From assembly GCA_045616445.1 (NCBI GenBank), contig JAZLGR010000024.1, positions 1-48,949 of the forward strand: a DNA stretch of 48,949 nt, given 5' to 3'. Origin of the DNA: Fimousia sp045616445 (GTDB taxonomy: Bacteria > Bacillota > Clostridia > Lachnospirales > Lachnospiraceae). The position numbers and the translations under genes were made by a program. Below, one piece after another: positions 1 to 8,344 of this stretch (positions are counted from its first letter, which is position 1; every line of letters begins with the position of its first letter). The notes beneath the pieces are model-generated. The model worked only from the letters and a program-made list of their open reading frames with translations. It had not been told where the DNA came from and searched no databases.

Positions 1-347
1 TTTTTACGTTCTTTCATACGTGGGTCACGAGTTAAGTAACCAGCTTTCTTTAATGTTGGACGGTAAGCTTCTGTATCAGCTTCACATAATGCACGTGCGA
101 TACCATGTCTGATTGCACCAGCCTGACCTGTGAATCCGCCACCTTTAACGTTAACGATTACGTCAAATTTATCTAATGTATCTGTAGCTGTTAATGGCTG
201 ACGAACGATAACTTTTAATGTTTCTAAACCAAAGAAATCGTCGATGCTCTTTTTGTTTACTGTGATGTTACCTGTACCAGGTACTAAATATACTCTAGCG
301 ATAGATTTTTTTCTTCTACCAGTTCCGTAAAATTTATTTGTAGCCAC
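1..347 (-). CDS. rpsI: 30S ribosomal protein S9 (partial, 3' end outside window)
   Basis: Small-subunit protein whose basic C-terminal tail reaches the P-site tRNA. About 115 residues are visible, starting VATNKFYGTGRRKKSIARVY and running to the RDPRMKERK segment; the last 15 or so residues lie beyond the left edge. The start is GTG at 345-347, placed by an AAGGAGG ribosome site at about 354-360; no ATG start fits. It follows rplM by 18 bases, the usual rplM-rpsI pair. Identification by sequence is firm; only the end is missing. Confidence 0.95.
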   Translation of the reverse strand, partial: MATNKFYGTGRRKKSIARVYLVPGTGNITVNKKSIDDFFGLETLKVIVRQPLTATDTLDKFDVIVNVKGGGFTGQAGAIRHGIARALCEADTEAYRPTLKKAGYLTRDPRMKERK

Positions 348-365
348 TGTCTTGTCCTCCTTCTA

Positions 366-800
366 TTAGCAGTTGATGTCTAATGCTTTTGGCTGCTGAG
401 CCTGCTGTTTGTGTTCTGGACCAGCATAAACATGAAGTTTCTTGATCATTGCTCTTCCTAAAGGACCTTTTGGAAGCATACCTTTTACAGCAAGTGTAAT
501 AACATCTTCTGGTTTTTTAGCAAGTTTTTCTTTTAATGTCTGTTCTTTCATACCACCAACGTAGTCGGAGTGATGATAGTAGATTTTCTGGTCTAATTTT
601 TTACCAGTTACTTTGATTTTTTCAGCGTTAACTACGATTACATAGTCACCTGTGTCGATGTGTGGTGTATAGATAGGTTTGTTCTTACCTCTTAAGATCT
701 TAGCAACTTCAGAAGCTAAACGACCTAATGTTTTTCCTTCAGCGTCAATAACATACCATTCTCTTGTGATGGTAGATGGGCTAGCCATAAAACTTTTCAT
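366..800 (-). CDS. rplM: 50S ribosomal protein L13
   Basis: Early-assembling large-subunit protein of 144 residues, normal for the family. Diagnostic blocks are WYVIDAEGKTLGRLAS near residue 15, GDYVIVVNA in the middle, GMLPKGPLGRAM, and LHVYAGPEHKQQAQQP near the C-terminus. The ATG at 800 has an AAGGAGG site at ideal distance. It is first gene of the rplM-rpsI unit, behind its own consensus promoter and a leader of about 170 bases, so it can be controlled apart from the upstream ribosomal genes. Confidence 0.97.
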   Translation of the reverse strand: MKSFMASPSTITREWYVIDAEGKTLGRLASEVAKILRGKNKPIYTPHIDTGDYVIVVNAEKIKVTGKKLDQKIYYHHSDYVGGMKEQTLKEKLAKKPEDVITLAVKGMLPKGPLGRAMIKKLHVYAGPEHKQQAQQPKALDINC

Positions 801-975
801 GGTGTTCCTCCTTGAATAAATGTCGAAAATATTAAACTTCAGTTCGATGTTTCTATTCCGTCCAGGTATTCATCCATCCAATACCCTTTGAATAATAGGA
901 TTCTCATCCCGTGATCTATTGAAAATATCCGAACCGGGGCTGTGGCCGAATATAATCATGCATATGTTGTCACAT
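801..975 (-). promoter_or_regulatory. 5' leader of rplM-rpsI (candidate L13 autoregulatory leader)
   Basis: About 175 bases separate the mapped-by-eye promoter from the rplM start, far longer than needed for a ribosome site alone. Firmicutes carry a described L13 leader RNA at this place, and position and length agree. I did not work out a secondary structure matching that family, so the assignment rests on position. Confidence 0.45.
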
Positions 976-981
976 TGAAAT

Positions 982-1010
982 ATTATAAAACACGAGCCCG
1001 AGTGTGTCAA
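982..1010 (-). promoter_or_regulatory. Consensus sigma-A promoter of rplM-rpsI
   Basis: On the minus strand a perfect TTGACA (1005-1010) and a perfect TATAAT (982-987) are separated by exactly 17 bases. It sits just after the truA terminator and points at rplM. Confidence 0.85.
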
Positions 1011-1021
1011 CTTCTTTTCAC

Positions 1022-1052
1022 AAAAAAATCCACTAAAAATTCAGTGGATTTT
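1022..1052 (-). terminator. Rho-independent terminator after truA
   Basis: Inverted repeat AATCCACT / AGTGGATT (1027-1034 and 1043-1050) followed on the minus strand by a run of seven T. It lies between the truA stop and the rplM promoter and separates the two units. Confidence 0.8.
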
Positions 1053-1067
1053 CGACTTTCGCATATT

Positions 1068-1805
1068 CTACAAATATTCAATTTCAACGAGACGAAGTCC
1101 CTTGGCAGGCGCTGTTGGACCTGCTTTGCTGCGGTCTTTCGCTGCAATGATGCGCTCCACATCCTCCGGCTGATAAAGACCGGTTCCCACATGGATCAGG
1201 GTTCCCGCAATGATGCGGACCATGTTGTAGAGAAAACCATTGCCACGGATGCGAATCTTCACCAGATTCCCTTCCCGGTGTATGTTCAGATCATAGATTT
1301 CACGCACTGTCGTCTTCTGCTGCCCCTTGCTGGCACAAAAAGAAGCAAAATCATGCTCACCCACTATATATGAAGCAGCGCGTTGCATCTTTTCGATATT
1401 CATTGGGCGCCCCACAAAATGGCTGTAACGGGAAAAAAGTGGATTCTCAAATTCTCCATTAAAAATCTGATACTCATAGGTCTTTCTCGTATCGCAGTAT
1501 CTTGGATGAAAATCATCTGCCACCTGCTCAGATTTCTGAATCACGATATCCTTTGGCAGGCGCTGATTTAACGCATAGCTGATCTTTGCCCCCGGAATTC
1601 GGGTTTCGGAATCGAATACCGCCACATTGCCATAGGCATGCACACCGGAATCGGTGCGGCTTGCCCCAATGATATGGATCTCCTCACGCAGTAATTCACT
1701 TAAATGTTTATTCAGTACCTCTTCGACGGTAATCCCATTAGGCTGAATCTGCCAGCCACAATAATTGGTTCCGTCGTAGGCAACGGTCAGTTTAAATCGC
1801 TTCAT
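1068..1805 (-). CDS. truA: tRNA pseudouridine(38-40) synthase TruA
   Basis: Converts uridines 38-40 of the tRNA anticodon arm to pseudouridine in the cytosol. It has 245 residues, the usual length. The catalytic aspartate is D52 in GASRTDSGVHAYG, and the N-terminal AYDGTNYCGWQ and the NGFLYNMVRIIAGTL blocks are typical. It ends the ECF module transcript: 52 bases separate it from ecfT, and a terminator follows. The ecfA1-ecfA2-ecfT-truA order is standard in Clostridia. Confidence 0.96.
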   Translation of the reverse strand: MKRFKLTVAYDGTNYCGWQIQPNGITVEEVLNKHLSELLREEIHIIGASRTDSGVHAYGNVAVFDSETRIPGAKISYALNQRLPKDIVIQKSEQVADDFHPRYCDTRKTYEYQIFNGEFENPLFSRYSHFVGRPMNIEKMQRAASYIVGEHDFASFCASKGQQKTTVREIYDLNIHREGNLVKIRIRGNGFLYNMVRIIAGTLIHVGTGLYQPEDVERIIAAKDRSKAGPTAPAKGLRLVEIEYL

Positions 1806-1857
1806 ACGACATATCCTTCCCTGTCATGTTGATCGTTTCTAACTAAATATCCAATAC

Positions 1858-2658
1858 TTACAGTACAAATCGAAGCACAATGATCACGGCCATATAGCAT
1901 GCCGTCGCTAAGAACATACCTCCATCGCGCTTCTCATATTTTAGTGGCTTCATCTTGGTTCTGCCCTCTCCACCGTTATAGCATCGGGATTCCATGGCCA
2001 TGGCCAGATCATTGGCACGGCGCACGGCTGACACAAAAAGCGGCACTAAAATTGGTACCATACTCTTAATCTTCTGAATCAGATTGCCCTCATCAAAGCT
2101 TGCGCCTCTTGCCATCTGGGCTTTCATGATCTTATCCAGCTCTTCTGTCAGAATCGGAATAAATCGAAGGGCAATGGACATCATCATGGCGATTTCGTGA
2201 ACCGGCACGCGAATCTTCTTCAATGGCCCCAAAAGCTCTTCTAGCCCATCCGTCAGACGGTTCGGTGTGGTGGTTAATGTCATCAGGGACGTGCCCATCA
2301 CCAGATAGATCAGACGAAGTGCCATCAATCCGGCTGTAGTAAGTCCCTCGTAGGTAATCGTAAAAAGCTTAAAATCGACCAGAACGCGACCCGGAATAAA
2401 GATCATATTTACGACTACAGAGAACATTAAAATGGCAAAAATCGCCTTTAAACCACGCACCATATAGGATACCGGCACAGTGGATACCCACATGGCCAAT
2501 GCAAGGAAGGCTGTCGCCAACACATAAGCCACCACGGATTTTGCCAGAAACAGGGACACGATATAGATGATGGTCACTAATATCTTCGTGCGGGGATCGG
2601 CTCTGTGGAGCAGGGAATCCCCTTTATAATATTGTCCAAGTGTAATTTCTCTAATCAT
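1858..2658 (-). CDS. ecfT: ECF transporter transmembrane component EcfT
   Basis: Integral membrane T-component that couples the two EcfA ATPases to exchangeable substrate-binding S-components for vitamins and metals. The protein has 266 residues with several hydrophobic helices in the first two thirds. The two cytoplasmic coupling motifs appear as MARGASFD near residue 183 and AMESRCYNG near 220. It starts 8 bases after ecfA2, so translation is probably coupled. No S-component gene lies nearby, so the module probably serves several S-components encoded elsewhere. Confidence 0.94.
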   Translation of the reverse strand: MIREITLGQYYKGDSLLHRADPRTKILVTIIYIVSLFLAKSVVAYVLATAFLALAMWVSTVPVSYMVRGLKAIFAILMFSVVVNMIFIPGRVLVDFKLFTITYEGLTTAGLMALRLIYLVMGTSLMTLTTTPNRLTDGLEELLGPLKKIRVPVHEIAMMMSIALRFIPILTEELDKIMKAQMARGASFDEGNLIQKIKSMVPILVPLFVSAVRRANDLAMAMESRCYNGGEGRTKMKPLKYEKRDGGMFLATACYMAVIIVLRFVL

Positions 2659-2666
2659 TTTGTTAC

Positions 2667-3518
2667 CTATTTATCCTTTTTCCAGGAAGCAAGAATCATC
2701 GCCTTGGCTTCCTCCAATGTGATTGCCGGATCCGTAGCGTCTACAAAACCATTTGCCATCAGGTCGGTGGTCAGATCCGCTGCAAATGGAACGGTGAGCC
2801 CAATAGCCTCCAATTCCTCCTGATGCTTGAACACTTCTGCCGGCGTGTCGTCGAACTTCACGCGGCCCTCGTCCATAACAATCAAACGGTCAGCATAATC
2901 CGCAATTTCCTCCATGGAATGGGTCACCAGAATGATCGTGATACCCCTCTCCTGATTGATCTTCTTAAGCAGTCGCAGCACCTTGTCTCTGCCCACAGGA
3001 TCAAGGCCCGCTGTCGGCTCATCCAGAATAAAATACTCTGGTTCCATGGCGAGAATGCCGGCAACAGCCACTCTTCGCTTCTGGCCGCCGGATAATTCAA
3101 ATGGAGACTTCTCGCGATAGGATTCGTCTAAGCCCACCATCTCCATGCTCTCTTCTGCTCTTTTTTTGATTTCTTCCTCATCAAGGCCCAGATTTCTTGG
3201 CCCAAAGCAAATGTCCTCAAACACACTCACTTCAAAGAGCTGGTGCTCCGGATACTGAAAACAAAGCCCGATCCTACCTCGAAGCTCTCTTAGAGAGAAA
3301 TCCTTCTCATAGATATCCTGCCCGTCGTAGAGTACTCTGCCGCTGGTAGGCTTGATCAGCCCGTTAAAATGCTGGATCAGTGTGGATTTGCCAGAACCGG
3401 TATGGCCTGCTATGCCGACGAATTCACCCTTCCCAATCTCCAACGACACATCACTAAGAGCATTGCGTCTGGAGGAATCCTTATATTTAAAACTTACATT
3501 GTCTAAGATAATTGACAT
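2667..3518 (-). CDS. ecfA2: ECF transporter ATPase subunit EcfA2
   Basis: Cytoplasmic ABC ATPase, second of the pair powering the ECF transporter. It has 283 residues. Walker A is GHTGSGKST near residue 37, the signature is LSGGQKRR, Walker B is YFILDEPTAGLD and the switch histidine is in VTHSMEE. Its start overlaps the end of ecfA1 by 16 bases with only a weak ribosome site, which suggests translational coupling. Confidence 0.95.
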   Translation of the reverse strand: MSIILDNVSFKYKDSSRRNALSDVSLEIGKGEFVGIAGHTGSGKSTLIQHFNGLIKPTSGRVLYDGQDIYEKDFSLRELRGRIGLCFQYPEHQLFEVSVFEDICFGPRNLGLDEEEIKKRAEESMEMVGLDESYREKSPFELSGGQKRRVAVAGILAMEPEYFILDEPTAGLDPVGRDKVLRLLKKINQERGITIILVTHSMEEIADYADRLIVMDEGRVKFDDTPAEVFKHQEELEAIGLTVPFAADLTTDLMANGFVDATDPAITLEEAKAMILASWKKDK

Positions 3519-4354
3519 AATTCTTTCACCAATTCTTCCTTTGTCATGATGATTTCAGGCAGAGGAAGACCTTCCTTGCGAAGTTCATGGGTCAGCTCCA
3601 TGGCTGGAGGTACTTCTAATCCATACCCCTTCATCTCGTCCACCCTGGCAAATACTTCTGTCGGTGTGCCACTCATGACCACCTTGCCACGGTCCATCAC
3701 AAATAATTTATCTGCTTCCACTACCTCTTCCATCTTGTGGGTAATTAAGATAATAGTTATTCCCTTCTCTCGGTTTAATCGATGAACGGTCTTAATGACA
3801 TCTGCTCTGCCCTTTGGATCAAGCATGGCTGTCGGTTCATCTAAGATAATACAATCCGGTTCCATGGCAAGAATGCCGGCAATGGCGATTCTCTGCTTCT
3901 GGCCGCCGGAAAGGTGATTTGGCGAAGACATTCGATAGGCTGTCATACCTACTTCTTCTAAGCATGCTGCCACTCTTTCCCAGATTTCTTCCGTTGGCAC
4001 GCCAATATTCTCCGGGCCAAATGCCACGTCCTCTTCCACGATATTGGCTACAATCTGGTTATCGGGATTCTGCAGTACAATTCCTGCACTCTGTCTGATC
4101 TCCCAGATATCTTCTTCCTTCTGGGTATCCATTCCCTTAACGTATACGGTGCCTTCTGCGGGCAGTAACAAGCCGTTGATGTGCTTGGCAAGAGAAGATT
4201 TACCAGAACCATTGTGCCCTAATATGGCTACAAACTGGCCCTTCTCCACGTCCATATCAACACCTGCAATTGCCTCTATGGTCTCTATTTCTTTTCCATC
4301 ATCGTCTTTTCTCACATAGCGATGAATCAGATCTCTGATTTTAATGATACTCAT
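3503..4354 (-). CDS. ecfA1: ECF transporter ATPase subunit EcfA1
   Basis: First ABC ATPase of the ECF energising module. Walker A GHNGSGKSS, signature LSGGQKQR, Walker B CIILDEPTAMLD and switch histidine ITHKMEE are all intact. The frame is open further upstream, to 4459, but the start is placed at the ATG at 4354 (protein begins MSIIKIRDLIHRY) because a GAGGAG site precedes it at proper distance and the family begins there. That gives 283 residues. A terminator-like hairpin lies upstream, so the module may be partly uncoupled from the ribosomal operon. Confidence 0.94.
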   Translation of the reverse strand: MSIIKIRDLIHRYVRKDDDGKEIETIEAIAGVDMDVEKGQFVAILGHNGSGKSSLAKHINGLLLPAEGTVYVKGMDTQKEEDIWEIRQSAGIVLQNPDNQIVANIVEEDVAFGPENIGVPTEEIWERVAACLEEVGMTAYRMSSPNHLSGGQKQRIAIAGILAMEPDCIILDEPTAMLDPKGRADVIKTVHRLNREKGITIILITHKMEEVVEADKLFVMDRGKVVMSGTPTEVFARVDEMKGYGLEVPPAMELTHELRKEGLPLPEIIMTKEELVKELCQLS

Positions 4355-4426
4355 ATCCAAACTCCTCATATTTGAGTGATTACCAATCATAAGTATAGCA
4401 TAATCTATAGAACTTTTCATAGCATT

Positions 4427-4463
4427 AAAAAAGGTCATGGAATAATTCTCATATTCCATGACC
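4427..4463 (-). terminator. Rho-independent terminator between rplQ and ecfA1
   Basis: A perfect 11-base-pair stem GGTCATGGAAT / ATTCCATGACC (4433-4443 and 4453-4463) with a 9-base loop, followed on the minus strand by six T. It ends the ribosomal operon, though read-through is possible. A TATACT -10-like hexamer lies just downstream at about 4394-4399 with a poor -35. Confidence 0.85.
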
Positions 4464-4492
4464 AGTTATATTATTAATCAATCAGATTCAGA

Positions 4493-4999
4493 CTAGATAA
4501 GTTCAAGAAGAACTTCCATAGCTGCATCACCTTTACGCTGACCAATCTTAACGATTCTTGTGTAACCACCGTTACGTGTAGCGTATTTTTCGCCATATTC
4601 GTCAAAGATTTTAGCTGTTAAGTCAACTTTAGCACCGTCAACTGTTACAGGGTAAAGAACTTTTAACATCTGACGACGAGCGTGTAAACGAGAAGGTTTA
4701 TCTTTTTTGATTTCCTTTTCAACTGTTTCGTATACAGTAACTTTCTTACCATCTACTACTTCTTTTACTCTCTTGCCTTCAGCATCTTTTTTAGCTACTT
4801 TAGCCTGAACTGTAACTGTTTCAAAGTTATCTTTTTCTTTTACGCCTAAAGCGATGATGTGTTCAGCGATCTTACGAACTTCTTTAGCTCTTGCTTCTGT
4901 AGTAACGATTTTGCCATTAGCGATTAATGCTGTTACCTGTCCACGTAATAAAGCCATTCTGTCCTGAGCTTTTCTGCCTAATTTTCTGTATTTTGCCAT
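4493..4999 (-). CDS. rplQ: 50S ribosomal protein L17, with internal insertion
   Basis: Large-subunit protein near the exit tunnel. The ends match L17: AKYRKLGRKAQDRMALLRGQ at the start and RNGGYTRIVKIGQRKGDAA near the end. At 168 residues it is about 45 longer than the usual 115-130. The extra is a lysine/glutamate/valine-rich block at about residues 53-95, in frame and with ordinary codons, between the helix ending IIALGVKEKDNF and the RLHARRQMLKVLY segment. The gene is last in the ribosomal operon, after rpoA. Confidence 0.95.
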   Translation of the reverse strand: MAKYRKLGRKAQDRMALLRGQVTALIANGKIVTTEARAKEVRKIAEHIIALGVKEKDNFETVTVQAKVAKKDAEGKRVKEVVDGKKVTVYETVEKEIKKDKPSRLHARRQMLKVLYPVTVDGAKVDLTAKIFDEYGEKYATRNGGYTRIVKIGQRKGDAAMEVLLELI

Positions 5000-5074
5000 T
5001 GTAATTGACCTCCTAAATAGTGTTTTTCGCCATGCTTACTTCAACCTTCAGCCTAAGCGGGTCTTCATTGATTC

Positions 5075-6034
5075 TTATTCTTCGCTGGAATTTAAGGATA
5101 AACCTAATTCCTTTAATTTTGCTAAAACTTCTTCTAATGATTTACGTCCTAAGTTACGAACTTTCATCATGTCTTCTGGAGTTTTATTAGTTAATTCTTC
5201 AACTGTGTTGATACCAGCTCTCTTTAAGCAGTTGTAGGAACGAACAGATAATTCTAATTCATCAATGTTCATTTCTAATACTTTTTCTTTTTCATCGTCT
5301 TCTTTTTCGATCATAACCTCTGCAGATTTTGCATTTTCAGAAAGATCAACGAAGAGATTTAAGTGTTCACAAAGTACTTTAGCTGCTAAGCTAACTGCTT
5401 CGTCTGGAGATAATGTACCGTTAGAGAATACTTCTAATGTTAATTTGTCGTAGTCTGTAATCTGACCAACACGTGTATTCTCAACTGTTAAGTTAACACG
5501 TTCTACTGGTGTATAGATTGCATCTACAGCAATTTCATCGATGGAAGCATCTTCTCTCTTAGATTTATCAGCGCCTACATAGCCACGACCATTAGTAATA
5601 GTAAGTTCCATGTCTAAACGGCTGTCTGCACCACCACTTAATGTAGCGATTACTAAATCTGGATTTAAAATTTCGATATCACTATCAACATTAATGTCCC
5701 CTGCTGTTACCACACCTTCGCCAGAAAATTCGATAAATGCTGTTTTTGGTTCATTAGAGGAGCTGTTGTTTTTGATTGCAAGCTCTTTGATGTTCATGAT
5801 GATTTCAGTAACGTCTTCCTTTACTCCAGGAATAGAACTGAATTCATGTAAAACACCTTTGATTTTTACAGCACTTACTGCAGTTCCTGGTAAAGAAGAT
5901 AACATAATTCTTCTTAAGGAATTACCTAATGTAGTACCGTAGCCTCTTTCTAATGGTTCTACTGCAAAACAACCATATCTGTTGTCTTCAGAAATTTCAA
6001 CAATCTCAATTCTTGGTTTTTCAAATTCTAACAT
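5075..6034 (-). CDS. rpoA: DNA-directed RNA polymerase subunit alpha
   Basis: Scaffold for RNA polymerase assembly; its C-terminal domain binds UP elements and activators. The start is the ATG at 6034 (MLEFEKPRIEIVEI), preceded by AAGGAGG; the frame stays open to 6079 but that stretch is leader. The protein has 319 residues. The N-terminal domain shows ERGYGTTLGNSLRRIMLSS, and the C-terminal domain shows ELSVRSYNCLKRAGINTVEE and RNLGRKSLEEV. An acidic linker lies at about residues 235-250. The gene sits between rpsD and rplQ as in most Firmicutes. Confidence 0.97.
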   Translation of the reverse strand: MLEFEKPRIEIVEISEDNRYGCFAVEPLERGYGTTLGNSLRRIMLSSLPGTAVSAVKIKGVLHEFSSIPGVKEDVTEIIMNIKELAIKNNSSSNEPKTAFIEFSGEGVVTAGDINVDSDIEILNPDLVIATLSGGADSRLDMELTITNGRGYVGADKSKREDASIDEIAVDAIYTPVERVNLTVENTRVGQITDYDKLTLEVFSNGTLSPDEAVSLAAKVLCEHLNLFVDLSENAKSAEVMIEKEDDEKEKVLEMNIDELELSVRSYNCLKRAGINTVEELTNKTPEDMMKVRNLGRKSLEEVLAKLKELGLSLNSSEE

Positions 6035-6078
6035 TGAGCCCTCCTTGCGGGTGTTAAGTGTTTGAGGGTGCATACGCA

Positions 6079-6163
6079 AAATTCCTGAGTTTCACCAGAA
6101 ATTTTCGCATTATATAAAAGGCATGAATGGAGAAGCTTATAAAAAGCCTCTCCGATATAATGC
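6079..6163 (-). promoter_or_regulatory. Structured intercistronic RNA between rpsD and rpoA
   Basis: A 9-base-pair helix ATATAATGC/GCATTATAT (6155-6163 with 6107-6115) encloses a GC-rich hairpin (6146-6153 with 6129-6136). A second 9-base-pair hairpin follows at 6079-6104, just before the rpoA ribosome site. There is no T-run, so it is not a terminator. It could be an RNase processing site or a ribosomal-protein binding site. Confidence 0.5.
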
Positions 6164-6193
6164 ACTTTATTATTGAAATAGTTATCTAAATGA

Positions 6194-6784
6194 TTATTTA
6201 GAATACAATTCGACGATAAGTGTTTCGTTAACTGGAACGTCGATTTCGTCACGTGTTGGTAATTCTTTAACAACACCTTTAAGGTTTTCCTGATCAGCTT
6301 CTAACCAAGCTGGTACCATACGTCCACCTGTTACTTCAAGGATGTCTTTGTATCTCTGAGAACCTTTTGCAGCTTCTTTGATTTCAATTACATCACCTGG
6401 TTTAACCTGGTAAGATGGGATGTTAACGATTTTACCATTAACTGTAACGTGTTTGTGGTCAACGATCTGTCTAGCTTCTTTACGTGTTCTACCGTAACCT
6501 AAACGGAACATAACGTTGTCTAATCTTAATTCTAATAATGTCATTAAGTTAGGACCTGTTAAACCACGCATTCTTTCAGCTCTAGCATAGTAGTTTCTGA
6601 AAGGTTTTTCTAAAACACCATAGATGAATTTTGCTTTCTGTTTTTCACGAAGCTGTAATCCATATTCGGATAATTTTCTTCCTCTACGTGCCTGTCTATT
6701 GGATTTTTTATCAATTCCTAAAAATACTGGATCTAATGCTAAAGATCTACATCTCTTTAAGACTGGAGTTCTATCTACTGCCAT
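6194..6784 (-). CDS. rpsD: 30S ribosomal protein S4
   Basis: Primary 16S rRNA-binding assembly protein of 196 residues. The S4 RNA-binding domain is clear: LRLDNVMFRLGYGRTRKEAR followed by VDHKHVTVNGK. Only one cysteine occurs in the N-terminal region (RCRSLALDP), so this is the zinc-free form. It lies 17 bases after rpsK in the alpha operon, unlike Bacillus subtilis where rpsD is separate. Confidence 0.97.
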   Translation of the reverse strand: MAVDRTPVLKRCRSLALDPVFLGIDKKSNRQARRGRKLSEYGLQLREKQKAKFIYGVLEKPFRNYYARAERMRGLTGPNLMTLLELRLDNVMFRLGYGRTRKEARQIVDHKHVTVNGKIVNIPSYQVKPGDVIEIKEAAKGSQRYKDILEVTGGRMVPAWLEADQENLKGVVKELPTRDEIDVPVNETLIVELYSK

Positions 6785-6801
6785 TTAATGAAACCTCCTA
6801 A

Positions 6802-7197
6802 TTAAACTCGACGACGTTTTGGTGGACGACAGCCGTTGTGTGGAACTGGTGTAACATCTGTGATAGATAATACATCTAAGCCAGTTGCCTGAAGCGCACG
6901 GATTGCTGCTTCACGACCTGAACCTGGTCCTTTTACAAATACGTCTACTGTTTTTAAACCATGTACTAATGCTGCTTTTGTTGCTGTTTCAGCTGCCATC
7001 TGAGCTGCGTATGGTGTGGATTTTCTAGAACCTCTGAATCCTAAACCACCTGCACTTGCCCAAGAAAGAGCGTTTCCTTCAGCATCAGTTAATGTTACGA
7101 TTGTATTGTTAAAAGATGACTGAATGTGTGCCTGTCCGTGCTGGACATTCTTCTTAACACGTCTTTTAGTCACTTTTTTTGTAACTTTCTTTGCCAT
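6802..7197 (-). CDS. rpsK: 30S ribosomal protein S11
   Basis: Platform protein that interacts with mRNA at the Shine-Dalgarno helix. The 131 residues end in the conserved PHNGCRPPKRRRV and contain NNTIVTLTDAEGNALSW and GPGSGREAAIRALQ. The N-terminus is very lysine-rich. Gap to rpsM is 48 bases with a clear ribosome site. Confidence 0.97.
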   Translation of the reverse strand: MAKKVTKKVTKRRVKKNVQHGQAHIQSSFNNTIVTLTDAEGNALSWASAGGLGFRGSRKSTPYAAQMAAETATKAALVHGLKTVDVFVKGPGSGREAAIRALQATGLDVLSITDVTPVPHNGCRPPKRRRV

Positions 7198-7245
7198 TAA
7201 CCTAATCCTCCTATAGGTATCAAAAATTAAAACAACTATCTATAA

Positions 7246-7614
7246 TTATTTTTTCTTGTTAGCTACTGTACGTTTTGGACCCTTACGAGTTCTAGCATTT
7301 GTCTTAGTTTTCTGTCCACGAACTGGAAGACCAACTCTATGACGTTTGCCTCTGTAACATCCAATTTCTTTTAATCGCTTGATATTCATTGCGATTTCTC
7401 TACGTAAATCACCTTCTACAACCTGTGTATCGTTGATAACAGTCTGAATGTTTTTAACTTCTTCATCTGTTAAATCACGAACACGTGTATCTGGGTTAAC
7501 ATTTGCTTCTGCAAGAATACGTTTAGAGCTTGTAAGACCGATACCATATACATATGTAAGTCCAATCTCAATACGTTTATCTCTTGGTAAATCAACACCT
7601 GAAATACGTGCCAT
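7246..7614 (-). CDS. rpsM: 30S ribosomal protein S13
   Basis: Head protein contacting the P-site tRNA and L5/L31. The sequence MARISGVDLPRDKRIEIGLT at the start, GIGLTSSKRILAEANV, and GKRHRVGLPVRGQKTKTNAR towards the end are diagnostic; 122 residues is normal. GGAGGA ribosome site directly upstream. A gap of 260 bases separates it from rpmJ, the longest inside the superoperon. Confidence 0.97.
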   Translation of the reverse strand: MARISGVDLPRDKRIEIGLTYVYGIGLTSSKRILAEANVNPDTRVRDLTDEEVKNIQTVINDTQVVEGDLRREIAMNIKRLKEIGCYRGKRHRVGLPVRGQKTKTNARTRKGPKRTVANKKK

Positions 7615-7874
7615 GTTTCTTCCTCCAAAAATAAAATAATGATTAAATAAAAATTAGCATTAAAGCAACGATCTACATATCCGCGTACGGTGAAATGTCA
7701 TATGTACCTCATTCTTTAATAGTGGTTTGTTAAATTCATTTTATATAATATCAGCACGAACAACACCTCCCGGTGAGTCACGCTGCAGCCGCCTATTTAA
7801 ATAAATTAAACATGAATAAAAATTGACACAACAAAAGCAAGGATCTGCTATTGTTTAAGATCATAAAAATCTTT
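7615..7874 (-). other. Long gap rpmJ-rpsM, possible internal promoter
   Basis: No gene seen in 260 bases. On the minus strand a TGATATTAT sequence near 7746-7754 resembles an extended -10 element without a recognisable -35, about 135 bases before rpsM. If used it would give the alpha-operon genes rpsM-rpsK-rpsD-rpoA-rplQ a promoter and leader of their own. Evidence is weak. Confidence 0.25.
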
Positions 7875-7988
7875 CTATCCCTGTCTCTGTTTGTGTTTTG
7901 GGTTTTCGCAAATAATTCTGATTGAGCCTTTACGCTTGATTACTTTGCATTTTTCACAAATTGGTTTAACTGATGCTCTTACCTTCAT
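7875..7988 (-). CDS. rpmJ: 50S ribosomal protein L36
   Basis: A 37-residue protein found by reading the frame directly: MKVRASVKPICEKCKVIKRK and on to a stop at 7875-7877. It carries the zinc-ribbon ligands C11, C14, C27 and H32, so it is the zinc-binding form. An AAAGGAG site precedes the ATG at 7986-7988. It sits between infA and rpsM as in nearly all Firmicutes. Confidence 0.97.
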   Translation of the reverse strand: MKVRASVKPICEKCKVIKRKGSIRIICENPKHKQRQG

Positions 7989-8077
7989 TACACTAATCTC
8001 CTTTCCCAAAAACGTTCGGATACAATTATATCATGTAATTTTCTATTATACAAGAGTTTTTCTTAATGTTTTTCTAA

Positions 8078-8296
8078 TTATTTTGCTCTCCAAATGATAC
8101 GTCCTTTTGTTAAATCATATGGGGATAATGCAATTGTTACTGTGTCGCCAGGTAAAATCTTGATGTAATGCATACGTAATTTACCACTGATATGTCCTAA
8201 TACGATATGTCCATTTTCAAGCTGCACTTTAAACATTGCGTTTGGAAGTTTTTCAATTACTACGCCTTCTACTTCGATTGCTTCGGATTTAGCCAT
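8078..8296 (-). CDS. infA: Translation initiation factor IF-1
   Basis: Small S1/OB-fold factor that binds the 30S A site with IF-2 and IF-3. The 72-residue length, and the blocks AIEVEGVVIEKLPNAMFKV and MHYIKILPGDTVTIALSPYD are typical. It has a good AGGAGG site and lies 48 bases after a KOW-domain gene. Confidence 0.97.
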   Translation of the reverse strand: MAKSEAIEVEGVVIEKLPNAMFKVQLENGHIVLGHISGKLRMHYIKILPGDTVTIALSPYDLTKGRIIWRAK

Positions 8297-8344
8297 TTAT
8301 GATCCTCCTAATTTCTAATCCATACAAGCCCGAAGGACATCTGC

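Noticed and set aside
942..1373. 143-residue plus-strand ORF over truA and the rplM promoter
   Set aside because: Antisense to truA, no ribosome site, composition not protein-like.
4360..4459. Longer N-terminus of EcfA1 starting at 4459
   Set aside because: The extra 35 residues run back through the rplQ terminator, and a proper ribosome site marks the start at 4354.
6028..6276. 82-residue minus-strand ORF overlapping the rpsD end
   Set aside because: Covers the structured gap and the rpsD 3' end in another frame; no family resemblance or ribosome site.
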